A stretch of 64,000 nucleotides of DNA from the NCBI GenBank assembly GCA_037176705.1, contig CM073887.1, forward strand, positions 57,745,001 through 57,809,000, read 5' to 3'. Made by a program: the position numbers and the translations under genes. Origin of the DNA: Molossus alvarezi (Eukaryota; Chordata; Mammalia; Chiroptera; Molossidae). A model generated the notes under the pieces. The model was not told where the DNA came from and did not search any database. It saw only the letters and a program-made list of their open reading frames with translations. Of this stretch, positions 34,740-45,037 are shown piece by piece; position 1 is the first letter of the stretch, and every line of letters begins with the position of its first letter.

Positions 34740-34912
34740 CGGGCCAGTGTGGCTCAGTGGGACTGAGCATCGTCTGAGAAGTTCCAATTTGATTCCTGGT
34801 CAGGGCACATGCCTTGGTTGCTGGCTCCATCCCCAGTAGGGGGCGTGCAGGAGGTAGCCAATCCATGTTTCTCTCTCTCCCTTCCTGTCTTTAAAAAATC
34901 AATAAAAATATA
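34740..34912 (+). repeat. VES-like SINE, type B
   Basis: Head GGGCCAGTGTGGCTCAGTGG, diverged B box, GGGCGTGCAGGAGG segment and AAAAAATCAATAAAAATA tail. Confidence 0.87.
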
Positions 34913-35366
34913 TTTAATTATTTAAATAATTAAAATTAGCTCATAGAACCATTAGATGTTAACATAAATAACCTATGTTGTGAAAAATATATATTTTAAA
35001 AAACAAAGCAGTGAAAAGAATGGCATTGTTTTACATTTTTGTTAAGTTCCTACTAGCTTAATAGAAAACTGCTGGATTCTCACATAGTCTTCTGCAATCA
35101 ATCTGCTGCAGTATGCCATTTTGGTTGACGTATATGAAGAAAATCCAGCCTCACAGATAATAGTTATAAAGGGAGGAGTGCTGTAGTCTTTTCAGCTAAT
35201 TGGGGATATTCTACTCTGTTACTACACCAAAACTCAACAAGGGGTGGTGTATTAAAGTTAGTTACAATGTGGAATATGAAACTGTATCAAATGAACTTTT
35301 TTACTGTGTTACATTGAAACACATTCGTCTATCTTACAGTTGTTTTTTTTTATATCACTTATTTTT

Positions 35367-35556
35367 AAAATGTTTTTATTGATGTTAGAAAAAGGGAGAG
35401 GGAGAGAGAGATAGAAACATTGATGAGAGAGAAACATCAGTGGGCTGCCTCCTGCATGCCCCCTGCTGGGGATCAAGCCTGCAATCCGGGCAGGTGCCCT
35501 GAGTGGAAACGTCCGTGGGATGACACTCAACCACTGAGTCACACCGGCCAGGCATA
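35367..35556 (-). repeat. VES-like SINE, type B, reverse
   Basis: Reads in reverse from GGCCGGTGTGACTCAGTGG. The anticodon-to-B-box part is diverged. It abuts the GATA tract that follows. Confidence 0.85.
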
Positions 35557-35560
35557 AATA

Positions 35561-35563
35561 GAT

Positions 35564-35605
<42 letters not shown>
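35561..35605. repeat. (GATA)n microsatellite
   Basis: About eleven GATA units between two reverse SINEs, probably grown from SINE A-tail sequence. Confidence 0.93.
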
Positions 35606-35680
35606 TTTTTTTTTTTTTTTTACCCTCACCCAAGGACATTTTTTCCATTTTTTGTTCAGATAGAGTGGGAGGGAGAACGA

Positions 35681-35726
<46 letters not shown>

Positions 35727-35886
35727 TCGATGCTAAAGGGACACATCAAGTGGTTGTCATCTGCACGACCCAACCAGGGCCAGGGACAAACTGCAGCCAA
35801 GGTACGTGCCCTTAGCAGGAACCGAACCCGGGTCTCTCTGGACCATAGGCTGACGCTCTAACCGCTGAGCCAAACCGGCCAGGGCT
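35606..35886 (-). repeat. VES-like SINE, type A, reverse, with (GA)n
   Basis: Well preserved: ACCCTCACCCAAGGACAT end, long pure (GA)n at about 35682-35721, and head CTGAGCCAAACCGGCCAGGG. Confidence 0.92.
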
Positions 35887-35892
35887 CACTTA

Positions 35893-36104
35893 CATTTTTA
35901 ATGTTTTTATTTATTTCCAAGAAAGGAAGGGAAAGAGAGAGATAGAAACATCAATGATAAAGAAACATCAATGGGCTGCCTCTTGCACCCTCCCTGCTAA
36001 GGATCGAGCCTGCAACCAGGGCATGTGCTCTGACCAGGAATCAAACCAGCGACCTCCTGGTGCATAGGATGACACTCAGTGAGCTGAGCCACATGGGCTG
36101 GGCT
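35893..36104 (-). repeat. VES-like SINE, type B, reverse
   Basis: Third reverse SINE in an array of three. GGATCGAGCCTGCAACCAGG and GAGCCACATGGGCTGGGC mark its ends. Confidence 0.85.
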
Positions 36105-36863
36105 ATCTTACAACAGTTTTAATTTATCTTTTTCCTATGCATGCTTTTGGAAAATACTGATCTACTCGGTTATCACATTTCACAATACTGTACAGTATTT
36201 TTAAAGTCATTATTTGTTAATATCAGCATCTATCTTAAAAAGAAGCAAACTTTTAAATATTGAAAAATTACCAGATTCATGGTGGTGAATAAAAGTTCCC
36301 AAATGCTAAGTTTTGCTTGAAAGCTCAGATATTATCATTGGCAACAACCATCAGTTGTCCTAGCAGTGACCAGCTCACTTCATTCATTTCTGAGAAAATA
36401 TCTGCAAATATCCTAATCTGAGTAACCATAGTCTGTCATTTTTTCAAGTAAAAATGGTGTTCCATGAAAAAAGTCACCAGTTTTATCTCAACTCAAACAA
36501 CTGTACAAGTATATTACCTAAACGGCCATCATTCTTCTGCATGCAATAGAAGTGCTTCCTGTTTCACCACACAGAATATTAAAAAGACCTGCTGCAGGGC
36601 CAAAGCTTTAATACAATTACAACTTTTCACTGCTTCTTCAATGACATTCTTAAGTGAAAATATTTTGTTTAATAGTGAGTGTGTGGGGGTGAGCAATACA
36701 ATAGCAACTACTGTTACCATTTGGTGCCACTGTATTGATTCCTGCTGAGGTGCCAGCAGTTCTACCCACTACTGCTTTTATACTAATAATGCACATAACA
36801 ACACAGCACAAATGAGAAACTCAAATAACTCCTTTAAATTATTACAAAAACAGTTTATCTTCT

Positions 36864-36932
36864 AGATAGATAGATATAGATATAGATATAGATATAGATA
36901 TAGATATAGATATAGATATAGATATAGATATA
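36864..36932. repeat. (GATATA)n hexanucleotide microsatellite
   Basis: Two or three GATA units pass into about nine near-perfect GATATA hexamers. Not attached to a recognisable SINE. Confidence 0.93.
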
Positions 36933-37005
36933 TCCCTGATGACATTAAAATAATAACAATAATAATGTTATGAATATCAAAAGTCACCATAAAAATGAAA
37001 AAGCA

Positions 37006-37205
37006 GCCCAGCCAGTGTGGCTCAAAGGACTGAGCATTGTCCTATGGACTGAGAGGTCCCAGTTCAATTCCTGGTCAGGGCACATGCCCAAGTTGTGGGC
37101 CCGATCCCTAGTAGGGGGCATGCAGGAGGCAGCCAATCAATGTATTGCTCTCATATTGATGTTTCTATCTGTCTCTCCCTCCCTCTCTCTCTCTAAAAAA
37201 TCAAT
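37006..37205 (+). repeat. VES-like SINE, type B
   Basis: Complete type B copy: head CCCAGCCAGTGTGGCTCA, B box AGTTCAATTCCTGG, GTTGTGGGCCCGATCCC, and end CTCTCTAAAAAATCAATAAA. Confidence 0.9.
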
Positions 37206-37254
37206 AAAAACAAATCTCAGATGTGAGAAGAACTCCTGAATTGAGATGAAGACA

Positions 37255-37696
37255 AGCCAGCAGGAAAATGGGCAAATATATGAACAGGCAATTAACAGAA
37301 GGCAAAGAATCAATGAACATATGAAAATAGCTCAACCTCACTAATAATCAGGGTAATGAAAACTGAAACTACTAATTCACAAATCCATCCGAAGAACAAA
37401 AATGTAAAAGTCTGACAATACCGAGTGTTGATAAGGACACTGAACAATAGCAACACTGTTAGTCGGAGTGAGAACTGGGATGATCATTTTACAGAGCAAA
37501 CTGTCAATATTTAGTAAATGTGAATACTCCCATAACCCATAAGCCAGCAATTCAACTCTTAGATATGTATCCCAGAGAAACTCCTGCATGTGTACACAAG
37601 GTGATATACACAACAATGAACACTGTAACACTTGTTTGTAATAACAGGAAGCTGAAAACAACCTAAATATCAAGGGATGAATGGGTACATATATAC
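37255..37696 (+). repeat. Old L1 ORF2/3' remnant
   Basis: Diverged copy of the L1 ORF2 end (ATATGAACAGGCAATTAACA, TAGCTCAACCTCACTAATAA, GAAGCTGAAAACAACCTAAA). Much older than the L1 at about 40930-42630. Confidence 0.75.
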
Positions 37697-37870
37697 TGTC
37701 CGACAAAACTTTCTATGATCATGGAAGTGTTCTCTATCCATGTGGTCCAATACAGCAGCCTCTACCCACAGGTGCCTATTAAACACATGAAATGTGGCTA
37801 ATGTCACTGGGGAAATAAAATTTTCAGTTGCATGTGGCTAGTGGCTATACCAGACAGCACAGCTTTCTAG
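37697..37870 (+). repeat. hAT-Charlie remnant (MER3-like)
   Basis: CTTTCTATGATCATGGAAGTG, GAAATGTGGCTAATGTCACTG and TGGCTAGTGGCTATACCAGAC are landmarks of an old non-autonomous hAT-Charlie family. The exact name is uncertain. Confidence 0.65.
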
Positions 37871-37958
37871 CAGTGAAAATACATGAATTAGAGCTACATA
37901 CATGTCAACAAAGATAAATCTCAAAAACATTATATTGGACAAAAAAGGCAAATTTCAG

Positions 37959-38258
37959 CCCTGGCCGGGTTTGCTCAGTGGTTAGAATGTCGGCCTGCAG
38001 ACCAAAGTGTCTCTGGTTCAATTCCTAAAACTCTCTGGTCCAATTCCTAAGACTCTCTGGTCAAGGGCATGTACCTCAGTTGCAGGTTCAATCCCTGACC
38101 TTGGTCAGGGTAGTGTGGGAGGCAACCAACTGATGTGTCTCTCTCACATCAATGTTTCTCTCTCTCCCTCCCTCCCTCCCTTCCACTCTATCTAAAAATC
38201 AGTGAAAAAATATCCTCAGGTGAGGATTACCAAAAGAGAGAGAGAGAGAGAGAAAAGC
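37959..38258 (+). repeat. VES-like SINE, type A, with triplicated B-box region
   Basis: The head (CAGCCCTGGCCGGGTTTGCT) and end (ATCCTCAGGTGAGGATTA) are type A. Around the B box a unit of about 22 bases (CTCTGGTTCAATTCCTAA and variants) is repeated: two full units and the start of a third at about 38008-38060. The tail is a (GA)n run (38236-38255). Confidence 0.88.
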
Positions 38259-39359
38259 AAGTTTCATAAGGTAGGGTGGGAACTAGAATGAAGCGAGTGA
38301 CCTATGTAGGGTGAAAATTTTGGGAAGCGCTCACCCTCAAGATCATGCAAATACAAGTTGGACATTTAGGTGACCCTGGGAGTGAGAATGTCAAATTTTG
38401 TGCCCTATGTGCCTTGCTTGCCTTACCCTAGATCCATCCCTGTCAGGATATCACCTCCAGGTCCTCTCTAGGAAGACTCAAGGATTTAGCATATGATTGT
38501 ATTCATGCCTGTGATTTCTTACAATGAAAGAATACAAAGCAAAATTAACCACGGGAAAAGGCGTATGGGGTGAAGTCTGGAGGAAACCATGTGCTAGCCT
38601 CCAAGAGTTCTATCCTAGTGGAGTCTCATGGGATGCACTTAGTTCCTGGAGCAGAGATGTGACAACTTGTATGAAATGTTGTCTACCAGGGAAGCTCATT
38701 AGAGACTCAGTGCTAAGGTATTTATTGGGAGCTGATCAAGTACCAGAATTCCAGATTCCAGAAAGAAAGCAAGTGTTTAACATAAACCACACTGTACAAA
38801 TAGTTTAAGCACCACAAGCCACTCTTATCATTTAAAGACTGGTGGAAATGCTCCTAAAATCCAATTTCCTAGACACCAGCCAAAGGCCAATATTGCCAAT
38901 AGGTCTTTCTAAGAATAGCAGTCTCAGGCCTATTAGGTTAACTCTTTTTTGCATTGATATCATTTATATAAAATCTTATAACATAACGTGCATTACTATA
39001 TATTGTTTAAAGACACATGCATATAAAGATATACAACATGTACAGAAAAAGAACCACTAAATCCAGGGTTGTAGTTACACTGGAGGAAAATGGGAAAGTA
39101 GTAGGTTTGAGGCAGGGGCCTTTCAATCACATCCTTCATGTTTTACTTCTTAAGCTGGGTAATAAGTAAAAGTGTATTTTGTTTTAGCATTTCTTATAGT
39201 TTTTCAAGTGTGTGTACCTGAAATATTACATAAGAATAAAGACTTATCTGCTTATTACTATGTTCTACTAACAGTTCATGTTTATTGTTTTTCACATTCC
39301 AGGTACTATGCTTAGCCCTTTACATGGATTTATTCTTTCCTTTTTAATCTACTGAAGAC

Positions 39360-39910
39360 TGTGTGAGGCCCTGTGCTAATCTCCAAAAACACACTGAGAG
39401 GTCAGTGTGAGGCAGGTGAGATTTCTGTCCACAACCAGCTTTCAATCTACTAAGGGATGATGAGCAGCAATAAGCACAACTCAAAACCAACATAAGTACA
39501 GACTCTGAGTGCTACTAAGATAATAAAGCATGGCAATGTGATTAAGGAAGGGCTACTTTAGGGTGATCCAGGAAGGCTTCAGAGGGACATTTGAGTTGAA
39601 TCATAAATGATGAGAATGAGACAACCATACATTATTCTGAAGGAAGCCAATTCCAGGCAGAGGGAGCAGCAAGTACAAAGCCCTGCAGCAGGAATAAGCT
39701 TGTTGTGTTGAAAGACAGGAAATAAAGCCAACAGGGTTTGAGAGTGGTGACAAGAGAGAGACTGGTAGATGAGGCCTGAGAGGTTAGCTGAGGCCACCAT
39801 GCAGGGACTCCTAAGCTACAGTAAGGATCTAAGGTTTCGTTCTAAGTGTGATAAGCCTTAGAAGGTTTTAAGCAGAGTAATGACATGATCTGGTTTACAA
39901 CTGAGGATTA
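39360..39910 (-). repeat. Ancient mammalian-wide repeat (L2-like)
   Basis: CCAGGCAGAGGGAGCAGCAA, AAAGCCCTGCAGCAGGAATA and TTTTAAGCAGAGTAATGACA are motifs seen in many mammalian copies of an old LINE-type repeat. I am unsure of the family name. Confidence 0.5.
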
Positions 39911-40413
39911 TTCAGCCAGCTGTACGGAGACATTTTCTTTATTAGCACCACCAGGCTGATGAGCTTTTCAGGGGCTATGAAAAGGTTGGGACTAGCAATA
40001 AGGAAAAAAAGTTCCAAAATGCAAAAAGAAAACTATGAAGTTGGAATGCTAGATGTTTAATTAAACATCTAGAAAATGTAATATTATGGCAACTTCATTC
40101 ATAATTAATTTTAGTATTCATAAACAATCAAATTACATTTGGAAATAATTTGAAAATTAGATTTTTTTGAGTCACAAAAATGTCCAAGTAGGCGCAATGA
40201 TTGCCAAGAAATCACAGCCATCACAAATGTAAATTTTCTTGTAGCCAAGCAATTTCAAAGGCAGAAAAAATGTTTTCTGGTGTTTTTTTTTTTAAGTGGA
40301 AAAAAAAATATTTTTAATTAATGTAACATGTAAATACAAAAATATACCTAGCATTTTGAGGCCTTAAGACTCTAAGGAGGCCACAGAGGTGGCTAGATAA
40401 GAAATGCTAGTAG

Positions 40414-40655
40414 TGCCCTAGCCAGTTTGGCTCAGTCGTTAGAATGTCAGCCTGCAGACCAAAGAGTCTCGAGTTCAGTTCCAGTCAAGGGCATATACCT
40501 TGGTTGTGGTTTGATCCCCAAACCTGGTTGGGGTCATGTGAGAGGCAATCAATTGATGTGTCTCTCTCATATCAATGTTTCTCTCCCTCCCTCCCTTCCT
40601 CCCACTCTAAATGAAAAAATATCCTCCAGTGAAGATTATTTTTTTAAAAAAAGAG
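40414..40655 (+). repeat. VES-like SINE, type A
   Basis: Head GCCCTAGCCAGTTTGGCTCA directly follows the outer target duplication. End ATCCTCCAGTGAAGATTA, then T- and A-rich tail. Confidence 0.9.
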
Positions 40656-40661
40656 AAAGAG

Positions 40662-40915
40662 CCCTGGCCAGTTTGGCTCGGCAGTTAGAGCGTCGGCCTG
40701 CGGTCCAGTGAGACCCGGGTTCGGTTCCCAATAAGGGCATGTACCTCAGTTGTAGTTTGTCCCTCGCCCTGGTTGGGTTGTGCGGGTGACAACCACTCGA
40801 TGTGTCTCTTTCACGTCAATGTTCTTCTCTCTCTCTCCCTCCCACTCTATCTGAACAAAATATGGAAGAATGTCCTCGGGTAAGGATACAAAATAAATAA
40901 ATAAAATAAAAAAGA
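40662..40915 (+). repeat. VES-like SINE, type A, nested
   Basis: Near-consensus copy with (AAAT)n-like tail, placed within the tail region of the previous SINE. AAAAGAGAAAGAG is duplicated on both sides. Confidence 0.9.
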
Positions 40916-40925
40916 GAAAGAGAGA

Positions 40926-41764
40926 GATTCCAAAATGGCGTTAGAGTGAATGGAAGCTACACAGATAATCTCCCAGGACCAAACTGAAATTACAACTAAA
41001 ATAAAGACAAATCATCAGGAAAGGCAACAGAAAAGCAGCTGGAAAGGACCCATATAACCAGGGACAGAAAAAGGACACTAAATTAAGCCTGGCAGGAATT
41101 GTGGAGGCACAGAGGGTAGGCTGGGAGCCCATGGACAGCAGCAGTTTTAGCTGTGAGCAGCTCACTCTGGGTTAACATCCCAAGTCAGCTCCACAGGACA
41201 GAGCACTAAATTAGCTACAGCCATTCACCTGGGGCTCCAGCGGAGGGAGGGTGGACTGGATGGACTGGAACGATGTGGAGGCTCAGGAGCTGGGAGGGCA
41301 ATGGGAGTTTTGTGCTGAATAACTCTCTCACAGGTCAGTAGCCATATTACTCAAAGAGCCCCCTCCCTCAGGAATTTAACACCACCCACCCAGGCCAGAA
41401 AAATGTAAATTGAGGCTCATTAACAGCTAGCAAGCATCTGCCTAAGTCAAAAGAAACAAAGGAAAAATTAACACATAAGGCTACATCAAACTAAAAAGCT
41501 TCTGCACAGCAAAAGAAACAACCATCAAACTGGAAAGGGAACCCACTATATGGGAGAGCATATCTGGCAATGATTCATCAAATAAGGGGTTAATTTATAA
41601 AATATAAAGAGTACTCATACAACTCAACAAAAGGAAGACAAAGAACCCAATTTAAAAATCAGCAGAGAACAGTTTGGCTCAGCAGTTGAAGCATCATCGG
41701 CCTGCGGACCAGAGTCCCAGGTTAAGTTCCCACTAGGGGCATATACCAAAAATATAAAAAATAA

Positions 41765-41795
<31 letters not shown>

Positions 41796-42630
41796 AAATC
41801 GGCAAGGACCTAAATAGACACCTCTCCAAAAAGGACATAGAAATGGCCAAGAGACATATCAAAAATGCTCAACATCACTAATCATTAGAGAGATGCAAAT
41901 TAAAACAACAATGAGGTATCACCTCACACCTGTCAGAATGGCTGCCATCAACAAATTATCTAACAAGTGATGGTGAGGGTGTGGAGAAAAGGGAACTCTA
42001 GTACACTGCTGTTGGGAATGCAGACTGGTGCAGCCCCTATGGAAAACAATATGGTTTCTTCAAAAAATTAAAAAATGATCTGCCATTTGACCCAGTGATC
42101 CCACTTCTAGGAATATACCCTAAGAAGCCTGAAACACCAATCAGAAAGAATATATGTACCCCTATGTTCATAGCAGCACTATTTACGATCGCTAAGATCT
42201 GGAAACAGCCCAAGTGTCCATCAATAGATGAGTGGTTAAAAATCTGTGGTACATATACACAATGGCACACTATGCAGCTATAAGAAAGAGAGATCTCTTA
42301 TCCTTTGAGACAACATGGAAGGTCCTGGAGAGCATTATGCTAAGCAAAATAAGGCAATCAGAGAAAGACAAATACCACATGATCTCACTTATTTGTGAAA
42401 TATAATGAACAAAATTGACCCAGAGACATAGAAAGGGGTACGGTTCAGACGGACAAACCTCAAAGGAAGGGGTTGGGGGAGAAGGATGAGATAAACCAAA
42501 GAATTTATATGCACGTGTGTGTAACCAGTGGACATAAACAACAATGCTGTGGGGGGAGGGATTGGGAGGAGGGTGTCAGGGGGGGGGCAGGAGAAGTATC
42601 TGTAACAAAAATAAATTAATAAAAATTGAA
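40926..42630 (+). mobile_element. L1 retrotransposon, internally deleted
   Basis: Begins near ATTCCAAAATGGCGTTAG, which looks like the YY1-site start of a mammalian L1 5' UTR. It passes at about 41400-41460 directly into the C-terminal part of ORF2 (CTACATCAAACTAAAAAGCT) and continues to the ORF2 end, a 3' UTR with a G-rich tract (42549-42590) and an A-rich tail. ORF1 and most of ORF2, including reverse transcriptase, are absent, so it is dead. A short SINE interrupts it at 41668-41800. Confidence 0.85.
41668..41803 (+). repeat. Short, head-only VES-like SINE in the L1
   Basis: Only the tRNA-like part is present (CAGTTTGGCTCAGCAGTTG to GGGGCATATACC), followed by an (AAAT)n tail. Flanks AAAAATCAGCAGAG and AAAAATCGGCAAGGAC look like a target duplication, so it is a complete short insertion and not a later deletion. 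Confidence 0.8.
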
Positions 42631-42813
42631 AAGAAATGCTAGTAGCTTGGATCAGTGCTATTTAGACTTGCACTGAGTATGAACACTGTCCAGGGGACCC
42701 TTGGAAAGGCTTCTCTTGAGGAGAGGACGTTTAAACAGAGAAACATAAATGACAAGAAGGCACCAGCTATCCCAAAAACTGAGAGAAGATAATCTACCAA
42801 GAACTGGGACAAG

Positions 42814-43071
42814 AGCCCTAGCCAGTTAGGCTCAGCGGTTAGAGCGTTGGCCCGCAGACTGGAGCGTCCCGGGTTCGGTTCCCGCTAAGGGCACGTACCT
42901 AGGTTGCAGTTTTTCCCCAGCCCGGGTTGGGGTTTGGGGTCCTGTGGGTGGCATGTGTCTCTCTCATGTGGATGTTTCTCTCTCTCTCTACCTCCCTCTC
43001 CCCCTCCCGCTCTATCTGAAGATAAATGAAAAAAAAAAAAAAATGTCTTCGGGTGTGGATTAAAAAAAAAA
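42814..43071 (+). repeat. VES-like SINE, type A
   Basis: Head CCCTAGCCAGTTAGGCTCAG and end TGTCTTCGGGTGTGGATT. Duplication AGAACTGGGACAAGA/AGAACTGTGACAAGA on both sides. Confidence 0.9.
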
Positions 43072-43228
43072 AGAACTGTGACAAGATAATCTAGTTAGGG
43101 GCTCTGTGCTGGGATTGCCTTTTCAGATTTTTAAGGGACAAAGAGAGGATCAATTTGGCTGGACTGAAGTTGGGGTTTGTGGGTTGTAGTTAACAAAGCA
43201 TGTAGAGTCTTAAAGACAATACAGTAGT

Positions 43229-43460
43229 GTCCCCTTACCCGAGGAGAATAGTTCCAAGATCCCAGTGGATGCCTAAAACTGTGAATAGTATCAAACTTTA
43301 TACACACTGTTATTTCCTATACATGCATGTCAGTGATAAGGTTTAATTTCTAAATTAGGTACAGTCAGAAATTAATAATAACTTATAATAAAATAGAACA
43401 ATTATAGCAATTACTGTAATAAAAGTTTATGTGAACATGGGGGTCTCTCTCTGATATGCT
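43229..43460 (+). repeat. Tigger-like (TcMar) DNA transposon remnant
   Basis: CAGTAGTGTCCCCTTACCCG, TCCCAGTGGATGCCTAAAAC and TAATAATAACTTATAATAAA match an old Tigger-related consensus that I recognise in outline. The subfamily is uncertain. Confidence 0.6.
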
Positions 43461-43464
43461 GCAT

Positions 43465-43906
43465 CAGTGATTTTCAATATTTTCATCTCATGGCACACAA
43501 ACTAATTACTAAAATACTTCGGCACACCAAAAAATATATTTTTTGTCAATCTGATAAAAAAGATATATAGGTGTAATTTTGATTCATTCACACCAGACAG
43601 CTATTTTATTGGCTGTTACCATATTTTTATTTTACAATAAGGGAAAAGAGGTCAGTGCTCCTGACTAAATAGATATTACATGTTTTTCTTTCTTTGTTTT
43701 TTATGTTTGTATTGATTTGAGAGAGAAAGAGACAGAAACATGAATGTGAGAATGAAACATCCATCTGTTGCCTCGCACACACACCCTGACTGGGATTGAA
43801 TTGGCAACCCTTCGGTGCATGGGGCAATGCTCAGTTGAGCCACACTGGCCAGGACACCTATTGCATGTTTTAAAAATCCTTGCAGCACATTGGTTGAAAA
43901 TCACTG
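43465..43906. mobile_element. Non-autonomous hAT-like element with a SINE inside
   Basis: Perfect 13-bp terminal inverted repeats: CAGTGATTTTCAA at 43465-43477 and TTGAAAATCACTG at 43894-43906. Subterminal GGCACACAAACT and GCAGCACATTGG are also partly inverted. Removing the type B SINE (about 43680-43857) leaves about 260 bp. The 8-bp flanks TGCTGCAT/TGCTAGAC share five bases. No transposase. It resembles short hAT families of bats; the name is uncertain. Confidence 0.75.
43680..43857 (-). repeat. VES-like SINE, type B, reverse, inside the hAT element
   Basis: Right end GAGCCACACTGGCCAGGAC. Flanks TATTACATGTTTTT and TATTGCATGTTTTA are a slightly decayed target duplication lying within the hAT element. 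Confidence 0.88.
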
Positions 43907-44199
43907 TGCTAGACAAAGGGATGATTCACCTCCCAGACAGCACTAGCTAGTGCAAGATTTCATTTTTCATCATGATACTCAGAACAGTGCACAATTTCAC
44001 AGTTTAAAACATATGAATTATTTCTGAAATTTTCCATTTAGTATTTTTGGACCAAGGATGAGGCAGGTAACGGTAACTATGAAAATTGAAGCAGTAGATG
44101 GAGGTGTGTGTGTCGGGGGGAGGCTATTGTGTTATCATCCTGAGAAAAAATACATCACTCACATCATAAGCAGGAGAGTGACTAATCTGATATTTGACC

Positions 44200-44640
44200 T
44201 GCACTGTCCAATAATACAGTAGCCACTTGCCATAGGGGCTCATGACCACCTGAATATAGCTACTGCCACTGTGAAACACAACTTTCCATGTCACTTAATT
44301 TTAATCAAATAACATTTCAATTTAAAAACCAATATGCAGCCCAGCCGGTGTTGCTCAGTGGTTGAGCATCAACCCACACACCAAGAGGTCGCCAGTTCGA
44401 TCCTCGGTCGGGGCACATGCCCAGGTTGTGGGCCTGATCCCCTGTGGGGGTGTGCAGGAGGCAGCCAGTCGATGTTCTCTCTCATCAATGTTTCTCTCTC
44501 TCTCTTTCCTTTCCTCTCTCTCTAAAAATCAATAAAGAAAAAAATTATTTTTAAACCTTTTGTTTTGTTTTTACTTTTTAAAACGTAGTTAATAGACAAA
44601 TTTAAAATTAAGTATGTGGCTTGAGTTATTTTTCCACTGG
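44200..44640 (-). repeat. hAT-Charlie remnant (MER3-like) split by a SINE
   Basis: CTGCACTGTCCAATAATACA, AGTAGCCACTTGCC and TTAATTTTAATCAAATAAC are landmarks of the family seen at 37697-37870. The copy resumes after the SINE at 44338-44556 (AAAATTAAGTATGTGGCTTG). Confidence 0.6.
44338..44556 (+). repeat. VES-like SINE, type B
   Basis: Near-consensus: head CAGCCCAGCCGGTGTTGCTC, B box AGTTCGATCCTCGG, GTTGTGGGCCTGATCCCC, end CTCTCTAAAAATCAATAAAG. Confidence 0.92.
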
Positions 44641-44739
44641 TCAAACGGGGGAGCAGAGAGAGTGGGTGCGGAGGTGCCTGGGGTCTTCCTGGCCGGAGGC
44701 AACTTTGGAGAGAGGTTCCTAGTTGTATTATGCAGTCAC

Positions 44740-44950
44740 GAATTACGTCAGTGTGTTTTCACGGCCCCGTTAACTGAGCGGGGAAACGTAGCCTTGGGAG
44801 TTGAGTAGCAGAGGCCGGCCTCGAACTCCTACATAGAGCGTTGTCCACCTGACACACCTCCCAGCGGCCCTCGAGGAGGAGAGGGCGGGATTCGAACCAG
44901 GCCCGACAGCCAGAGCCCGGGCCCGGCGCCGCGTTACCGCCGCTCCGTCT
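44740..44950 (-). repeat. MIR remnant at the edge of the ASF1B CpG island
   Basis: Read on the minus strand it has a tRNA-like head (GGGCTCTGGCTGTCGGGCCT then GGTTCGAATCCCG), and on the + strand a GGGGAAACGTAGCCTTGGG-like MIR core. High in G+C for a MIR, probably because it lies in the CpG island. Confidence 0.5.
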
Positions 44951-45037
44951 CCCCTCAGAGGTGAGTCAAATGGTCACATCGTTCACAACAGACTCCGTGG
45001 CCGCTGGGCCTGAGGGGCCAGAGAAACTCCGGGTAAC

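Larger units (their letters stand above)
40399..42645 (+). mobile_element. VES SINE plus internally deleted L1 sharing one 15-bp target duplication
   Basis: AAGAAATGCTAGTAG occurs at 40399-40413 and 42631-42645. Between the copies, in order, are a type A SINE starting directly at 40414, a second type A SINE (40662-40915) with its own duplication (AAAAGAGAAAGAG), and an L1 that runs from a 5' UTR-like start to an A-rich 3' end. Either the first SINE and the L1 entered together, or the L1 inserted into the tail of the first SINE. Confidence 0.75.
28661..44600. other. ADGRL1-ASF1B intergenic region, SINE-rich
   Basis: No protein-coding gene is recognisable over 16 kb. About 20 VES-like SINEs in both orientations, an internally deleted L1, old L1/L2/MIR/hAT-Charlie/Tigger pieces and two lineage-type hAT elements account for most of it. 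Stretches at 30510-31000, 31600-32380, 36110-36840 and 38260-40390 are mostly unassigned, apart from MIR/L2-like fragments (for example about 28860-28980 and 31420-31600). Confidence 0.7.

Noticed and set aside
35561..36932. Regularly spaced repeats considered as a CRISPR-like array
   Set aside because: They are simple GATA/GATATA microsatellites and SINE copies in a mammalian genome.
44880..44950. tRNA-gene-like GGTTCGAATCCC B box on the minus strand
   Set aside because: No matching A box, cloverleaf or acceptor stem. It is better explained as the tRNA-like head of a MIR.
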